This document shows, one piece after another, positions 8,999 through 17,546 of a stretch of 64,000 bases of DNA. The translations under genes and the position numbers were made by a program. The notes below the pieces were generated by a model. The model was not told the DNA's origin and searched no databases. It was given only the letters and a program-made list of their open reading frames with translations. Source of the DNA: Hydrogenovibrio sp. JE_KL2 (GTDB lineage: Bacteria; Pseudomonadota; Gammaproteobacteria; Thiomicrospirales; Thiomicrospiraceae); the NCBI RefSeq assembly GCF_009296185.1, contig NZ_WBJR01000001.1, positions 310,001 to 374,000 of the forward strand, given 5' to 3'. Numbering within the stretch: position 1 is the first letter of the stretch; each line of letters starts with the position of its first letter.

Positions 8999-10018
8999 AT
9001 GATTGAAACGGATCGAATTGTCGGAGGTCAGGCTCAAGAAGAAGACATGTATGTGTCTCCAAGTGTCCGCCCTCAAATTATCTCCGACTATATCGGCCAG
9101 CAAGCCGTTCGTGATCAACTTCAACTGTCTATTTCCGCGGCAAAAATGCGCGGCGAGCACTTGGATCACGTGTTACTTTATGGTCCGCCAGGGTTAGGAA
9201 AAACCACACTTTCGCATATCATCGCTCAGGAAATGGGCGTGACATTACGTCAAACTTCAGGGCCTGTTATTGAAAAGCCGGGCGACTTAGCGGCGATCTT
9301 AACGCGCTTAGAGCCACATGATGTCTTGTTTGTGGATGAAATCCACCGTCTGAGCCCGATTGTTGAAGAAGTGCTTTATCCTGCGATGGAAGATTTTCAG
9401 ATCGATATCGTCATCGGCGACGGCCCCGCTGCGCAAAGCGTCAAAATTGATATTCCCCCGTTTACCTTGGTTGGTGCTACCACGCGCGCAGGGTTGCTGA
9501 CGTCTCCGCTGAGAGATCGTTTCGGTATCGTACAACGTTTGGAATTTTATTCGGTGGATGAGCTGTCTCAAATCATCCGTCGCTCTGCGAATATCTTAGG
9601 GATTGAATCCGACGATAGAGGAGCGATTGAAATCGCCAAGCGTTCCAGAGGAACACCTCGTATCGCCAACCGCTTGTTGCGCCGTGTGCGTGATTATGCA
9701 CAGGTGAAGGGCGACGGCATCGTTACCGCGGAGATTGCCGATGCCGCATTGAATTTGCTCGAAGTCGATCCATTGGGGTTGGATAAGATGGATCGCCGTC
9801 TTCTGGAATTGTTGATTCATAAATTTGAAGGGCGTCCGGTAGGCATCGACAGTATCTCGACAGCGTTGGGAGAAGAACGTGGCACCATCGAAGACGTGAT
9901 AGAGCCGTTTTTGGTTCAGCATGGTTTTTTAGTGAGAACACCGCGTGGTCGTGTGGTCACAGGTCATGCTTATACCCACTTGGGGTTGGAAAACCCGGAA
10001 AAAGAATTGTTTGAGTAA
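8999..10018 (+). CDS. ruvB: Holliday junction helicase RuvB
   Basis: RuvB is the AAA+ ATPase ring that drives branch migration. The 339-aa product has Walker [10 protein letters not shown] (62-70), Walker B DEIHR (113-117), the sensor segment GATTRAG and the C-terminal winged-helix DNA-binding domain ending in the conserved GR-x-x-T region. Start: ATG with AAAGGA upstream. A -10-like TATAAT at 8931-8936 suggests that ruvB may have its own promoter in the 189-bp gap after ruvA. Tol genes follow after 43 bases. Confidence 0.97.
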   Translation: MIETDRIVGGQAQEEDMYVSPSVRPQIISDYIGQQAVRDQLQLSISAAKMRGEHLDHVLLYGPPGLGKTTLSHIIAQEMGVTLRQTSGPVIEKPGDLAAILTRLEPHDVLFVDEIHRLSPIVEEVLYPAMEDFQIDIVIGDGPAAQSVKIDIPPFTLVGATTRAGLLTSPLRDRFGIVQRLEFYSVDELSQIIRRSANILGIESDDRGAIEIAKRSRGTPRIANRLLRRVRDYAQVKGDGIVTAEIADAALNLLEVDPLGLDKMDRRLLELLIHKFEGRPVGIDSISTALGEERGTIEDVIEPFLVQHGFLVRTPRGRVVTGHAYTHLGLENPEKELFE

Positions 10019-10061
10019 CGCATTATTCGAAACGCATTAGTTTGAAAAAGGATTGGATTGA

Positions 10062-10760
10062 ATGAGTGATAGTTTGTCTTTAACAGAATTGGTTTTTAAT
10101 GCCAGCCCGGTCGTACAAGGTGTCATGGCATTGTTGCTGGCGATGTCGATTATGTCTTGGGCGATTATCTTTGCGAAATCTTTTCAGTTGAAAAAAGCCA
10201 GAGAAGCCGCTGACGAGTTTGACGAGTTGTTTTGGAACACGCCAGAACTGTCGACACTTTATACCCAGTTGAATAACGGTGAAGTGCCGATGACCGGTTC
10301 GTCATTGATTTTTGATGCCGGTTTCAAAGAATTTGTGCGTCTTAAAAAACAAGGTGTGACCGACACTTCAGATTTGGTGACCGGAACACAGCGTGTGATG
10401 AAAGTCGCTTTTACCAAGCAGGCTGAGATTTTGGAAAACCGCATTGCTTCTTTGGCAACGGTTGGGTCTTCTTCACCTTATATCGGTCTTTTCGGAACGG
10501 TATGGGGGGTTATGCATGCCTTCGCTTCATTGGGCGATGTGCAGAACGCTACACTGTCAACCGTTGCACCGGGGATTTCCGAGGCATTGATTGCGACGGC
10601 AATCGGTTTGTTTGCCGCGATTCCAGCATCGGTCGCTTTTAACCGACTGACAGTCAAAGCGGATAAATTGATCACGCAATATGAAAACTTTGCCGAAGGG
10701 TTCTTGACGATTATCCAACGTCAGGCACATATGGCTGAACACGCAAAAGACAAGGAATAA
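10062..10760 (+). CDS. tolQ: Tol-Pal proton channel subunit TolQ
   Basis: TolQ is an inner-membrane MotA/ExbB-family protein that forms the proton channel energising TolA. The 232-aa product has a first membrane helix at about 17-40, a long cytoplasmic loop, and two C-terminal helices (about 135-165 and 170-195) with the conserved SSPYIGLFGTVWG region. It begins the tolQ-tolR-tolA-tolB-pal-cpoB cluster, which keeps the outer membrane tied to the cell wall during division. The thioesterase gene ybgC, often found just before tolQ, is missing here. Confidence 0.96.
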   Translation: MSDSLSLTELVFNASPVVQGVMALLLAMSIMSWAIIFAKSFQLKKAREAADEFDELFWNTPELSTLYTQLNNGEVPMTGSSLIFDAGFKEFVRLKKQGVTDTSDLVTGTQRVMKVAFTKQAEILENRIASLATVGSSSPYIGLFGTVWGVMHAFASLGDVQNATLSTVAPGISEALIATAIGLFAAIPASVAFNRLTVKADKLITQYENFAEGFLTIIQRQAHMAEHAKDKE

Positions 10761-10770
10761 CGGAGTTATT

Positions 10771-11214
10771 ATGTCAATGCGTTCAAGTCTAAGAGGCGGT
10801 AACCGTAAAAAATTGATGTCAGAGATGAACGTCGTACCTTATATCGACGTGACATTGATTCTGCTGATTATTTTTATGATTACGGCGCCAATCGTACAGC
10901 AAGCGGTGACGGTGGATTTGCCACAGACGCCGAAGATCGTCAACAAAAGCAAAAACAAGGTTTCCAATCAGGTGCCTTTCGTCATTACTGTGACCAAAGA
11001 AGGGTATTACAAAACTTCGGATGACACGAAAACGCTTTTGAGTTTTGATGAGATCGCAGCACAAATCGTCGCTCGATCACAGCTGCACCCAGACCAACTA
11101 TTTACCATTCAAGGTGACAAATTAACACCATACCAAAACGTCATGCGATTGTTCGTGACGTTGAAAGCCAATGGGGTTAATAAGGTCTCCTTGGTGACGC
11201 AACCTGAACAATAA
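10771..11214 (+). CDS. tolR: Tol-Pal protein TolR
   Basis: TolR is the ExbD-family partner of TolQ. The 147-aa protein has one N-terminal membrane helix (about 24-43, VPYIDVTLILLIIFMITAP) carrying the conserved Asp essential for proton coupling, then a periplasmic domain of about 100 residues. It begins 10 bases after tolQ with its own GGAG site. Together with TolQ it drives TolA. Confidence 0.95.
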   Translation: MSMRSSLRGGNRKKLMSEMNVVPYIDVTLILLIIFMITAPIVQQAVTVDLPQTPKIVNKSKNKVSNQVPFVITVTKEGYYKTSDDTKTLLSFDEIAAQIVARSQLHPDQLFTIQGDKLTPYQNVMRLFVTLKANGVNKVSLVTQPEQ

Positions 11215-11242
11215 TTGTGTATAGGTTTCTGAAAACAACATT

Positions 11243-12259
11243 ATGATTCGATTTATTTCACGACACCCGGTAGCTTTTTCATTAGCGATATTGCTACATA
11301 TCATTATTTTGCTAGGACTTTCCTATCAAAACTTCATGACCCCCGATGACAACACCATCAAGGTAACTTTGACGTCTCCTGATGAAAATGCAGTAGACCA
11401 AAAAAACACGGTTGAAAAAATGCAGCCGATGAAAACAACCTTGTTGGATGCGAAAACCGTGCAGGCAGCTTTGGATAAGGTCAAACAGCAGGAAGCTGAT
11501 AAGAAACGCCAGCAGCAAGAATTGGCTGCACAAACAAAAGAAGAAAAACGTCGTATTGCCTTATTGCAGCAACAAAAAGACGCCGAGCGCAAGAAGATAG
11601 AGCAGGCGAAACTTCAAGCGGAAGCTGAGAAGCGTAAAGCGGAAGAAGCAGCTAAATTGGCGGAAATCCAAAAACAGAAAGTCGAAGCGGAAAAGCAACG
11701 AGCCATTGCTGAAGCAGAAAAAGCAGATAAAGCCAAACAGCAAGCAATGCTAGCGGAAAAGCAACGTCAGGAAGCTGCGAAACTTGTCGCGCAGGCTGAG
11801 TCTCAAAAAGCAGCGTTACAAGAGCAAATCAAGAAACATTCAGAAGAGAAAAAGCTGCTGGAACAAGAAGCTTTGAAAGCACGTTTGCTAAAAGAGCAAG
11901 AAGAGCAGGAAGCACAAATTCAACAGCAGATCGCTGCTGAAGAATCCAAAAAACGTGAGCAAGCCAAGGCTAAGGAATTGCAGAACCTGAAAGAAGTTTA
12001 TGTTAATTCCATTGCCTCAAACGTTAGACAAAACTGGCGTACGGCTGCCAGAATTTCCGATAAAGCAGAGTGTGTTATCAGCATTACGCAAACGCCAAAT
12101 GGTATGGTGAGTAGTGTAAAGGTCGATCACTGTAATCAGTTTGCAAATGCGCAGTTCAGAAAGGATGCTGAAAGTGCCGTGTTGCGTTCACAACCTTTGC
12201 CACAGCCGCCTGTAAAAGAAGTGTTTGACCGCAACATCCAGTTTAAATTCAAACCCTAA
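11243..12259 (+). CDS. tolA: Cell envelope protein TolA
   Basis: TolA spans the periplasm and links the TolQR motor to Pal and TolB. The 338-aa product has an N-terminal anchor (about 12-30) and a long helical domain of Lys/Glu/Ala/Gln repeats (about 70-250). The C-terminal globular TonB-like domain (about 250-338) contains a conserved Cys pair. Its length and order match the family, although conservation outside the C-terminal domain is only compositional. The ribosome site is weak (AGG 15 bases upstream). Confidence 0.93.
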   Translation: MIRFISRHPVAFSLAILLHIIILLGLSYQNFMTPDDNTIKVTLTSPDENAVDQKNTVEKMQPMKTTLLDAKTVQAALDKVKQQEADKKRQQQELAAQTKEEKRRIALLQQQKDAERKKIEQAKLQAEAEKRKAEEAAKLAEIQKQKVEAEKQRAIAEAEKADKAKQQAMLAEKQRQEAAKLVAQAESQKAALQEQIKKHSEEKKLLEQEALKARLLKEQEEQEAQIQQQIAAEESKKREQAKAKELQNLKEVYVNSIASNVRQNWRTAARISDKAECVISITQTPNGMVSSVKVDHCNQFANAQFRKDAESAVLRSQPLPQPPVKEVFDRNIQFKFKP

Positions 12260-12301
12260 AATCTGTTAAGAACCATTATCAGAACAGTTTAAGAGAGTGT
12301 T

Positions 12302-13633
12302 ATGTCCTTGTACCGCATAAATCGTCCATATCGTTTTATTACATTTGCCTTTCTATTCGCTTGGTTTTCTATCGCCAGAGCGGATTTGACAATCGAAATC
12401 GACCACAGTTCCGACAACGCGACACCGATTGCGATAGTGCCTTTCGAATGGAATGATCCGAACGATGCGCCACCTCAGAATTTGGCTCAGATTGTCGGTG
12501 CTGATCTTTATCGAAGCGGAAAGTTTCGTCCGATTGACGATGCAAAACTGCCAGCGAGACCTTCAAAATTAGAAGACATTAATTACCCGGATTGGCGAGC
12601 ACTGGGTGCCGACAATATGTTGATTGGCAGTATCAAGAAGAATGCTCAGGGCAACTATGACATTGAAATGCGTTTTGTCGATATCCTGCGCCAAGAACAG
12701 GTGATCGGTAAGAAGTGGACGAATATCCCTGCAAGATTGTTGCGTCAGGTCGCCCATGTGATCAGCGATATGTTGTATAAGGAGTTGACGGGAATTCGCG
12801 GCGCTTATAACACTAAGATTGCTTATGTCACGCTTAGAAAAGTCGATGGCAAAAAACAATATAGTTTGGAAATTGCCGATTCTGATGGCTACAACGCACA
12901 ACCGATTTTGAAGTCTTCAGAACCGATTATGTCGCCAAGCTGGTCGCCGGACGGTAAGAAACTCGCTTATGTTTCATTTGAAAACGGGCGCTCTGAAATT
13001 GTTTTACAAAGTCTTGACGGCAAGATGCGTAAGATTATTGCCCAATTTAAAGGCATTAATGGTGCCCCTGCTTGGTCGCCGGACGGTAAACAGTTAGCGT
13101 TGACGTTATCCAAAGACGGTTCTGCGGATATTTATGTTATGAACATGCAAACCGGCAAGCTAAGACGACTCACTCGTAACTTGGCCATCGAAACTGAATC
13201 TGCTTGGGCACCGAACGGTCATTCGTTGTTCTTTAACTCGGATCGCAGAGGTAAGCCGCAAATTTTCCAAGTGTTCTTGGATACCGGAGAGATTCGCCGA
13301 ATTTCTTTTGTCGGTAGCTATAATGCTAACCCGGCAGTCTCTCCGGATGGACGTTATGTCGCCATGGTCAATGGCGGTAATAGTGATACCAACGGTTTTA
13401 AAATAGGCTTGTTGGATCTTTACACCAATGATTTCCGTGTGATCACCAAAACATACCTGGACGAGTCGCCAAGCTTTTCACCGAATGGTGAGATGATTCT
13501 TTATGCGATGAATAAAAACGACAAGGCTCGTTTGGCAGTCGTTTCCATCGATAACAGCGTGACGCAGGTATTGAGCGTTAAAGACGGAGAAGTAAGAGCG
13601 CCTTCATGGGGGCCTTACCTTGATAGCGAATAG
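12302..13633 (+). CDS. tolB: Tol-Pal periplasmic protein TolB
   Basis: TolB is a periplasmic protein that shuttles between Pal and the TolA system. The 443-aa product has a signal peptide (about 1-27, cut near SIARA-D), an N-terminal alpha/beta domain (about 28-165) and a C-terminal six-bladed beta-propeller with repeated SWSPDGK, AWSPDGK and SFSPNGE blades. AAGAGAG precedes the ATG. It is followed 50 bases later by pal. Confidence 0.96.
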   Translation: MSLYRINRPYRFITFAFLFAWFSIARADLTIEIDHSSDNATPIAIVPFEWNDPNDAPPQNLAQIVGADLYRSGKFRPIDDAKLPARPSKLEDINYPDWRALGADNMLIGSIKKNAQGNYDIEMRFVDILRQEQVIGKKWTNIPARLLRQVAHVISDMLYKELTGIRGAYNTKIAYVTLRKVDGKKQYSLEIADSDGYNAQPILKSSEPIMSPSWSPDGKKLAYVSFENGRSEIVLQSLDGKMRKIIAQFKGINGAPAWSPDGKQLALTLSKDGSADIYVMNMQTGKLRRLTRNLAIETESAWAPNGHSLFFNSDRRGKPQIFQVFLDTGEIRRISFVGSYNANPAVSPDGRYVAMVNGGNSDTNGFKIGLLDLYTNDFRVITKTYLDESPSFSPNGEMILYAMNKNDKARLAVVSIDNSVTQVLSVKDGEVRAPSWGPYLDSE

Positions 13634-13683
13634 CAACGAATAACCGCCGACAATAGTCGAAGAAGATGAAACGGGAGAACAGT

Positions 13684-14337
13684 ATGCAAACACAATTGAT
13701 GACAAAAATTTTTGGTGCGAAGTCCACTAGTAAAACCTTAATGACAATTGGTGCTTTATCCATTTTCTCGGTCATGTCTTTAAGTGGTTGTAGCACCATG
13801 CCTAAAAAATCGTCGGACGCCGGTGATGAAACTGCAACTTCTCAAACAGAAGGGGGTGCAGCGGGTTCTTCAGCAGCCGATGAAAAGAAGAAAGGCGTTG
13901 AGGTGATTGGTGCCAGCGGTGCGAATGGTCTAAACGGTCAAGACATCAACGGCTCAAACCTAAACGGTGAGCAAGCAGGTCAAAACGGCGCAGAGCAAGA
14001 AAAGGTTTATGAACCCATTATCTATTTCGGTTACGACCAGTCCGAAGTGGATGACACCGGGGTGGATATTGCCAAGTACTATGCAAAAATTCTGGTGGAT
14101 AACCCGCAGGAATCTGTAAAATTAATCGGTAATACCGATGAGCGTGGCACGCCGGGTTATAACCTGGCATTAGGGGAAAAACGTGCCAAAGCGGTGGCGC
14201 AAATCATGATGCTTTATGGCGTGTCACAAGCGCAAATTGATGTGGTCTCCATGGGGGAAGAACAACCGGCAGTTGATGGTCATACCGAAGCTGCATGGCA
14301 GAAAAACCGTCGCGTTCAAATTGAAATAAAACAATAA
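13684..14337 (+). CDS. pal: Peptidoglycan-associated lipoprotein Pal
   Basis: Pal is an outer-membrane lipoprotein whose OmpA-like domain binds peptidoglycan. I start it at the ATG at 13684, which has GGGAGA 7 bases upstream; an ATG six codons earlier is possible. A signal peptide ends in lipobox LSGC (Cys36). The OmpA-like domain covers about 110-217 with the conserved NTDERG...YN..LG..RA motif that binds diaminopimelate. Between Cys36 and the domain lies a 70-residue linker that is first Ser/Ala/Asp-rich, then rich in Asn-Gly pairs (for example LNGQDINGSNLNG). That stretch is longer than in E. coli Pal. Confidence 0.95.
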   Translation: MQTQLMTKIFGAKSTSKTLMTIGALSIFSVMSLSGCSTMPKKSSDAGDETATSQTEGGAAGSSAADEKKKGVEVIGASGANGLNGQDINGSNLNGEQAGQNGAEQEKVYEPIIYFGYDQSEVDDTGVDIAKYYAKILVDNPQESVKLIGNTDERGTPGYNLALGEKRAKAVAQIMMLYGVSQAQIDVVSMGEEQPAVDGHTEAAWQKNRRVQIEIKQ

Positions 14338-14370
14338 ACGTTAATCGTTTGACAGCAGGATAGGAACAGA

Positions 14371-15324
14371 ATGATGGGTAAAAAAGGGAATGCTTTAGTC
14401 TTAGGTGGTTTAGGAGTTGTACTGCTTTCTCTGTTTTCCGTACAAGCCTTTGCCAAGGAACAATCTCTTGAAGATCGTGTGGCGCGTTTAGAACGTATGG
14501 CGAACAACCCGGTTCTGATTCAACTCAGCCGACAGCTTGGTGAGCAAGAGCGTGAAATTCAGGATTTGCATGATCTGATTGATCGTATGAATTATAAAAT
14601 GGATCAACTCACCAAAAAGCAGGATGAGCGATATAAAGAAACCGATGACCGCTTGAGTAAGTTGGAGTCAACCGCTCAGCAGCAGGCGCAAGGTGCTCAA
14701 GCCGATAGCGATGAAGACGTTGGTGTCGATGTCGGAGCGGGTGTTGCGGCTAGCCAACCGCAAGCTGCGGCATCAACGGCTGCCCCTGCAACGAGTGCGC
14801 CTGCTACAGATGCTAAGTCTAAGCCAACGGCGAAAGCGGCAGCACCGGTTGCTGCGGCAAATGCTCAGAATGCTAAACCAGCGGTTGAATCGACTAAAAA
14901 GACGGCTGATACCTCTGCTAAACCGATTGTGACTCATGCAGCAACCAAAGCGGAAAGTGCAGCTTATCAGGATGCTTTTGCCATGATTAAGTCATCTCAA
15001 TACAAAGGGGCGGCAAAAGCCTTTACGGACTTCCGTAACAAATACCCTAAAAGCGCCTTAGCCAGTAACGCGTCTTATTGGGCGGCGGAATCTTATCTGG
15101 TGCTGGAGCAAAATGATAAAGCCATTAAGGCGTTTCAGGATGTGACGGCAAGTTATCCAGACTCCTCAAAGGCACCTGCGGCATTGTTGCGATTGGGTGA
15201 CACTTATGCCAATCAGTCCAAACCTGCGGATGCAAAAACGGCTTATCAGCAACTGATCAAGCAATACCCTAAGTCGAAAATGGCGGCAAAAGCGAAGAAA
15301 CGTCTAGAGACGCTTGGTAAATAA
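14371..15324 (+). CDS. cpoB: Cell division coordinator CpoB (YbgF)
   Basis: CpoB is a periplasmic protein that coordinates Tol action with peptidoglycan synthesis at the septum. The 317-aa product has a signal peptide (about 1-27, cut after AFA), a coiled-coil trimerisation segment (about 30-100), a low-complexity Ala/Pro/Thr/Lys linker (about 110-190) and three TPR-like repeats (about 195-317, [12 protein letters not shown]). A second Met follows the first directly. It is the last gene of the tol cluster, and queC follows with a 28-base gap. Confidence 0.92.
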   Translation: MMGKKGNALVLGGLGVVLLSLFSVQAFAKEQSLEDRVARLERMANNPVLIQLSRQLGEQEREIQDLHDLIDRMNYKMDQLTKKQDERYKETDDRLSKLESTAQQQAQGAQADSDEDVGVDVGAGVAASQPQAAASTAAPATSAPATDAKSKPTAKAAAPVAAANAQNAKPAVESTKKTADTSAKPIVTHAATKAESAAYQDAFAMIKSSQYKGAAKAFTDFRNKYPKSALASNASYWAAESYLVLEQNDKAIKAFQDVTASYPDSSKAPAALLRLGDTYANQSKPADAKTAYQQLIKQYPKSKMAAKAKKRLETLGK

Positions 15325-15352
15325 AAACATCAACAAATTTTACAGATTAAAC

Positions 15353-16054
15353 ATGGAACCAACGACACCCAACAAGCGCGCGGTTGTTTTATTATCCGGC
15401 GGCCTTGATTCAACCACTGTTCTAGCCATTGCTCAATCACAGGGCTATGAATGTCATGCTTTGAGTTTTGATTATGGCCAGCGCCATCAAGTGGAGCTGC
15501 AAGCTGCCGTTCGCATTGCGGAAACGTGTCAAGTGGCCTCGCATCGTGTCATGCAAATGAATATGAACGCGATAGGAGGCTCAGCACTGACCGATAACAG
15601 TATTGATGTACCAACAGGGGGTGTTGAAGAAAATACCATTCCGGTGACCTATGTACCGGCGCGTAATACCATTTTCCTATCCTATGCACTGGGGTTGGCG
15701 GAAGTTATTGATGCCGACACCATCTTTATCGGTGTGAATGCGGTGGATTACTCCGGTTATCCGGATTGTCGCCCTGAATACATCGAAGCCTTCGAGAAGA
15801 TGGCTAATCTGGCGACCAAGAAAGGGGTTGAGGGGCATAAGATTCATATCGAAACGCCTTTGATTTCGATGACCAAAGCCGAAATCATTCAAACCGGTAC
15901 TTCACTAGGTGTGGATTATGGCTTAACCGTCTCTTGCTACCAAGCGAATGATAAGGGTGAAGCTTGTGGTGTTTGTGACTCTTGTCGTCTAAGAAAGCAA
16001 GGCTTTGCAGACGCTGGCGTAGCAGACCCGACGCATTATTATTCCGCGCAATAA
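15353..16054 (+). CDS. queC: 7-cyano-7-deazaguanine synthase QueC
   Basis: QueC converts 7-carboxy-7-deazaguanine to preQ0 with ammonia and ATP in queuosine biosynthesis. From the ATG at 15353 it has 233 aa (E. coli 231). A TTG 13 codons earlier overlaps cpoB and is less likely. The PP-loop motif SGGLDSTT lies near residues 16-23, and the C-terminal zinc site has four cysteines in the CYQAN...CGVCDSC region. queC next to tol-pal is a common gammaproteobacterial arrangement. No preQ1 riboswitch is visible in the short gap before it. Confidence 0.95.
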   Translation: MEPTTPNKRAVVLLSGGLDSTTVLAIAQSQGYECHALSFDYGQRHQVELQAAVRIAETCQVASHRVMQMNMNAIGGSALTDNSIDVPTGGVEENTIPVTYVPARNTIFLSYALGLAEVIDADTIFIGVNAVDYSGYPDCRPEYIEAFEKMANLATKKGVEGHKIHIETPLISMTKAEIIQTGTSLGVDYGLTVSCYQANDKGEACGVCDSCRLRKQGFADAGVADPTHYYSAQ

Positions 16055-16079
16055 TCTGCTGCTCAGATGTTTGCGGATT

Positions 16080-16096
16080 TTGTCTGAAACAGACAA
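16080..16096 (+). terminator. Hairpin after queC
   Basis: TTGTCTG pairs perfectly with CAGACAA around an AAA loop. The downstream GCCTTTGATTT is only moderately T-rich, so it is a candidate terminator for the tol-queC run. Confidence 0.4.
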
Positions 16097-16151
16097 GCCT
16101 TTGATTTCACATTGAATCAAAAAAAGATTGTTAAAAGATGGCTAAAATGTC

Positions 16152-16179
16152 TTGCCAATTCCTTTTCAGCTTGTATAAT
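16152..16179 (+). promoter_or_regulatory. Sigma-70 promoter for the tRNA-Lys genes
   Basis: TTGCCA (16152-16157) and TATAAT (16174-16179) are separated by 16 bases and lie about 18 bases before the first tRNA-Lys. The near-consensus match and position fit a strong stable-RNA promoter. Confidence 0.7.
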
Positions 16180-16196
16180 ACGCCCCATTCCAGAGA

Positions 16197-16272
16197 GGGT
16201 CGTTAGCTCAGCTGGTAGAGCAGTTGGCTTTTAACCAATTGGTCGCGCGTTCGAATCGCGCACGACCCACCA
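16197..16272 (+). tRNA. tRNA-Lys (anticodon TTT), copy 1
   Basis: This 76-nt gene forms a full cloverleaf: acceptor GGGTCGT/ACGACCC, anticodon loop CTTTTAA (anticodon TTT), T loop TTCGAAT and encoded CCA. It is identical to the second copy 47 bases downstream, and both probably come from one transcript. Confidence 0.97.
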
Positions 16273-16319
16273 TTCACCTGGAATCACACTTTCTTTATGC
16301 TCTCGCATAATTTCAAAAT

Positions 16320-16395
16320 GGGTCGTTAGCTCAGCTGGTAGAGCAGTTGGCTTTTAACCAATTGGTCGCGCGTTCGAATCGCGCACGACCCACCA
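16320..16395 (+). tRNA. tRNA-Lys (anticodon TTT), copy 2
   Basis: An exact 76-nt duplicate of the tRNA-Lys at 16197-16272, with encoded CCA. The spacer between the copies differs from the flanks, so only the mature gene is duplicated. Confidence 0.97.
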
Positions 16396-16714
16396 TTTAC
16401 TCTCCCAAACTTCTAATATTTCACAAGTTGCTTAACCGCAAAGATTTGTTTGTGCTTGACGCAAAAAAATCTACCAGGTTGGGATATACAAGCTTAAAAA
16501 GAGCGGCATAATAAGATGATGAATGATGAGAGAAACGGAATGCAAAATACAGAGAATAGTAAGAATCAATCGAGTCTGACCCCATTGATTTACGACAAGC
16601 AGTAAAACTTAATTATAAAAAATGGTTAAGATGTTTAGAGTTAAAAAGTACCGTTGGTACCCTTGAGTTGGATGACCTTAAATCCATGACATCAAGTCTG
16701 ATAGGATTCAATAC
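16396..16714 (+). other. Gap after tRNA-Lys with a repeat copy and a broken reading frame
   Basis: This 319-bp stretch holds one dispersed repeat (16465-16483) and a left boundary motif (16568-16583, see the cassette entry). A frame open from 16564 encodes about 50 residues (including DLRQAVKLNYKKWLRC) with no plausible early start. It ends in a TGA that overlaps the ATG of the next gene (ATGA). This could be the tail of a lost upstream partner gene. I recognise no family in it. Confidence 0.5.
16465..16483 (+). repeat. Dispersed repeat, CTACC variant
   Basis: AAAAATCTACCAGGTTGGG lies 70 bases after the second tRNA-Lys and differs from the main form by A instead of G in CTRCC. It has no inverted partner. 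Confidence 0.8.
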
Positions 16715-17471
16715 ATGAAAACAATAGAAGAATTTGAACTTGTAGAAGAGTTAACAAGATACTATTGGAGAACTGACAAGTTTATAAAACACTTTTTTAC
16801 TAGTGTTTTCCGTACTTTTACGCCAGTGTCTTTACTAGCCGTATTTATGTTCATGGACTTCTTGATGTCATTTTGGCTTGGTATTCAAATTAAGGGGAAT
16901 GTTTCTGCCTTTCATTGGATGCTCGTCTTTGAAGCAATATTGTTAATTTGTGTATTTTATTTAATGTATCAATATGCAAAAAAACTATACGAAGTTCATT
17001 TATCGCCGTATGAAGAAGAGTATGACATACAGAAAATCATAGGAGTTAATTATAGGGTGGTTTTTCATCTTTATAATTTTATAGAACAGTGTAAAAAATC
17101 AGAAAAAATTATGAATAGCACATTTTTGGATGAGGCGATTAATAACCAACTTAAAACAATAATATCTTCTTTACAAGAGTCAAATATCACAATTATTTCT
17201 AAGTTTGAAAGAGTACTTAGAGATCCTGTTTTTTGGGGCGTAATAGGTATAATCTCAGCTCTTATCTTATCCTCTCTAACATTTGTTCCAACATTAAAAA
17301 ATGACTACGTTATTCAAATTCAAAGAATTTTGTGGATTTTTTCTGTGGTACTTATATTTCCACTCATTTATAGGGCGTTTGCCGTAGCGACATTAGATGA
17401 AGTTTTGCAAAAAAAGAAAGCATTTTTAGCGTTCTATTTTTTGAAAAAAATCAATAAGGTCAGGCTCGATT
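16568..17471. repeat. Inverted boundary motifs around the orphan membrane gene
   Basis: AATCGAGTCTGACCCC (16568-16583) is matched in inverted form by GGTCAGGCTCGATT (17458-17471): 13 of 14 bases agree after complementing. The right motif overlaps the stop codon of the gene inside. The block between is AT-richer than its neighbours. Similar GGGGTCAGACTCGAAT-type motifs are, from memory, frequent around mobile or RAYT-like genes, but no transposase is present here. Confidence 0.5.
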
Positions 17472-17473
17472 GA
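16715..17473 (+). CDS. Hypothetical four-helix membrane protein
   Basis: I do not recognise this 252-aa protein. It has four likely membrane segments in two pairs (about 36-58, 65-87, 170-192 and 205-225). The central part (about 90-165) is soluble and rich in Glu, Asn and Ile, and may form coiled coil. The base composition is clearly AT-richer than the surrounding core genes, with many AAT/ATA/AAA codons, which suggests transfer. An AGGA ribosome site precedes the ATG, which overlaps the TGA of a short open frame upstream. It lies between two inverted copies of a CGAGTCTGACC-type motif. Confidence 0.6.
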   Translation: MKTIEEFELVEELTRYYWRTDKFIKHFFTSVFRTFTPVSLLAVFMFMDFLMSFWLGIQIKGNVSAFHWMLVFEAILLICVFYLMYQYAKKLYEVHLSPYEEEYDIQKIIGVNYRVVFHLYNFIEQCKKSEKIMNSTFLDEAINNQLKTIISSLQESNITIISKFERVLRDPVFWGVIGIISALILSSLTFVPTLKNDYVIQIQRILWIFSVVLIFPLIYRAFAVATLDEVLQKKKAFLAFYFLKKINKVRLD

Positions 17474-17490
17474 TTTTTAATCATTTGTGA

Positions 17491-17542
17491 AAAATCTTCC
17501 AGGCTCAGGTATAGGGCTTTTGCCCCAACCTGATAGATTTTT
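17491..17542. terminator. Imperfect inverted pair of the dispersed repeat (bidirectional terminator candidate)
   Basis: A degenerate copy (AAAATCTTCCAGGCTCAGG, 17491-17509) faces a copy on the other strand (17523-17542). The arms pair over about 14 bases with a few mismatches, and the hairpin ends in A-run and T-run. It fills the gap between the convergent membrane-protein gene and the Rossmann-protein gene. Confidence 0.55.
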
Positions 17543-17546
17543 ATAG

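Noticed and set aside
14693-14932. A 79-codon frame rich in Arg and Leu inside cpoB
   Set aside because: It is the shifted reading of the Ala/Pro/Lys low-complexity linker of CpoB and has no independent support.
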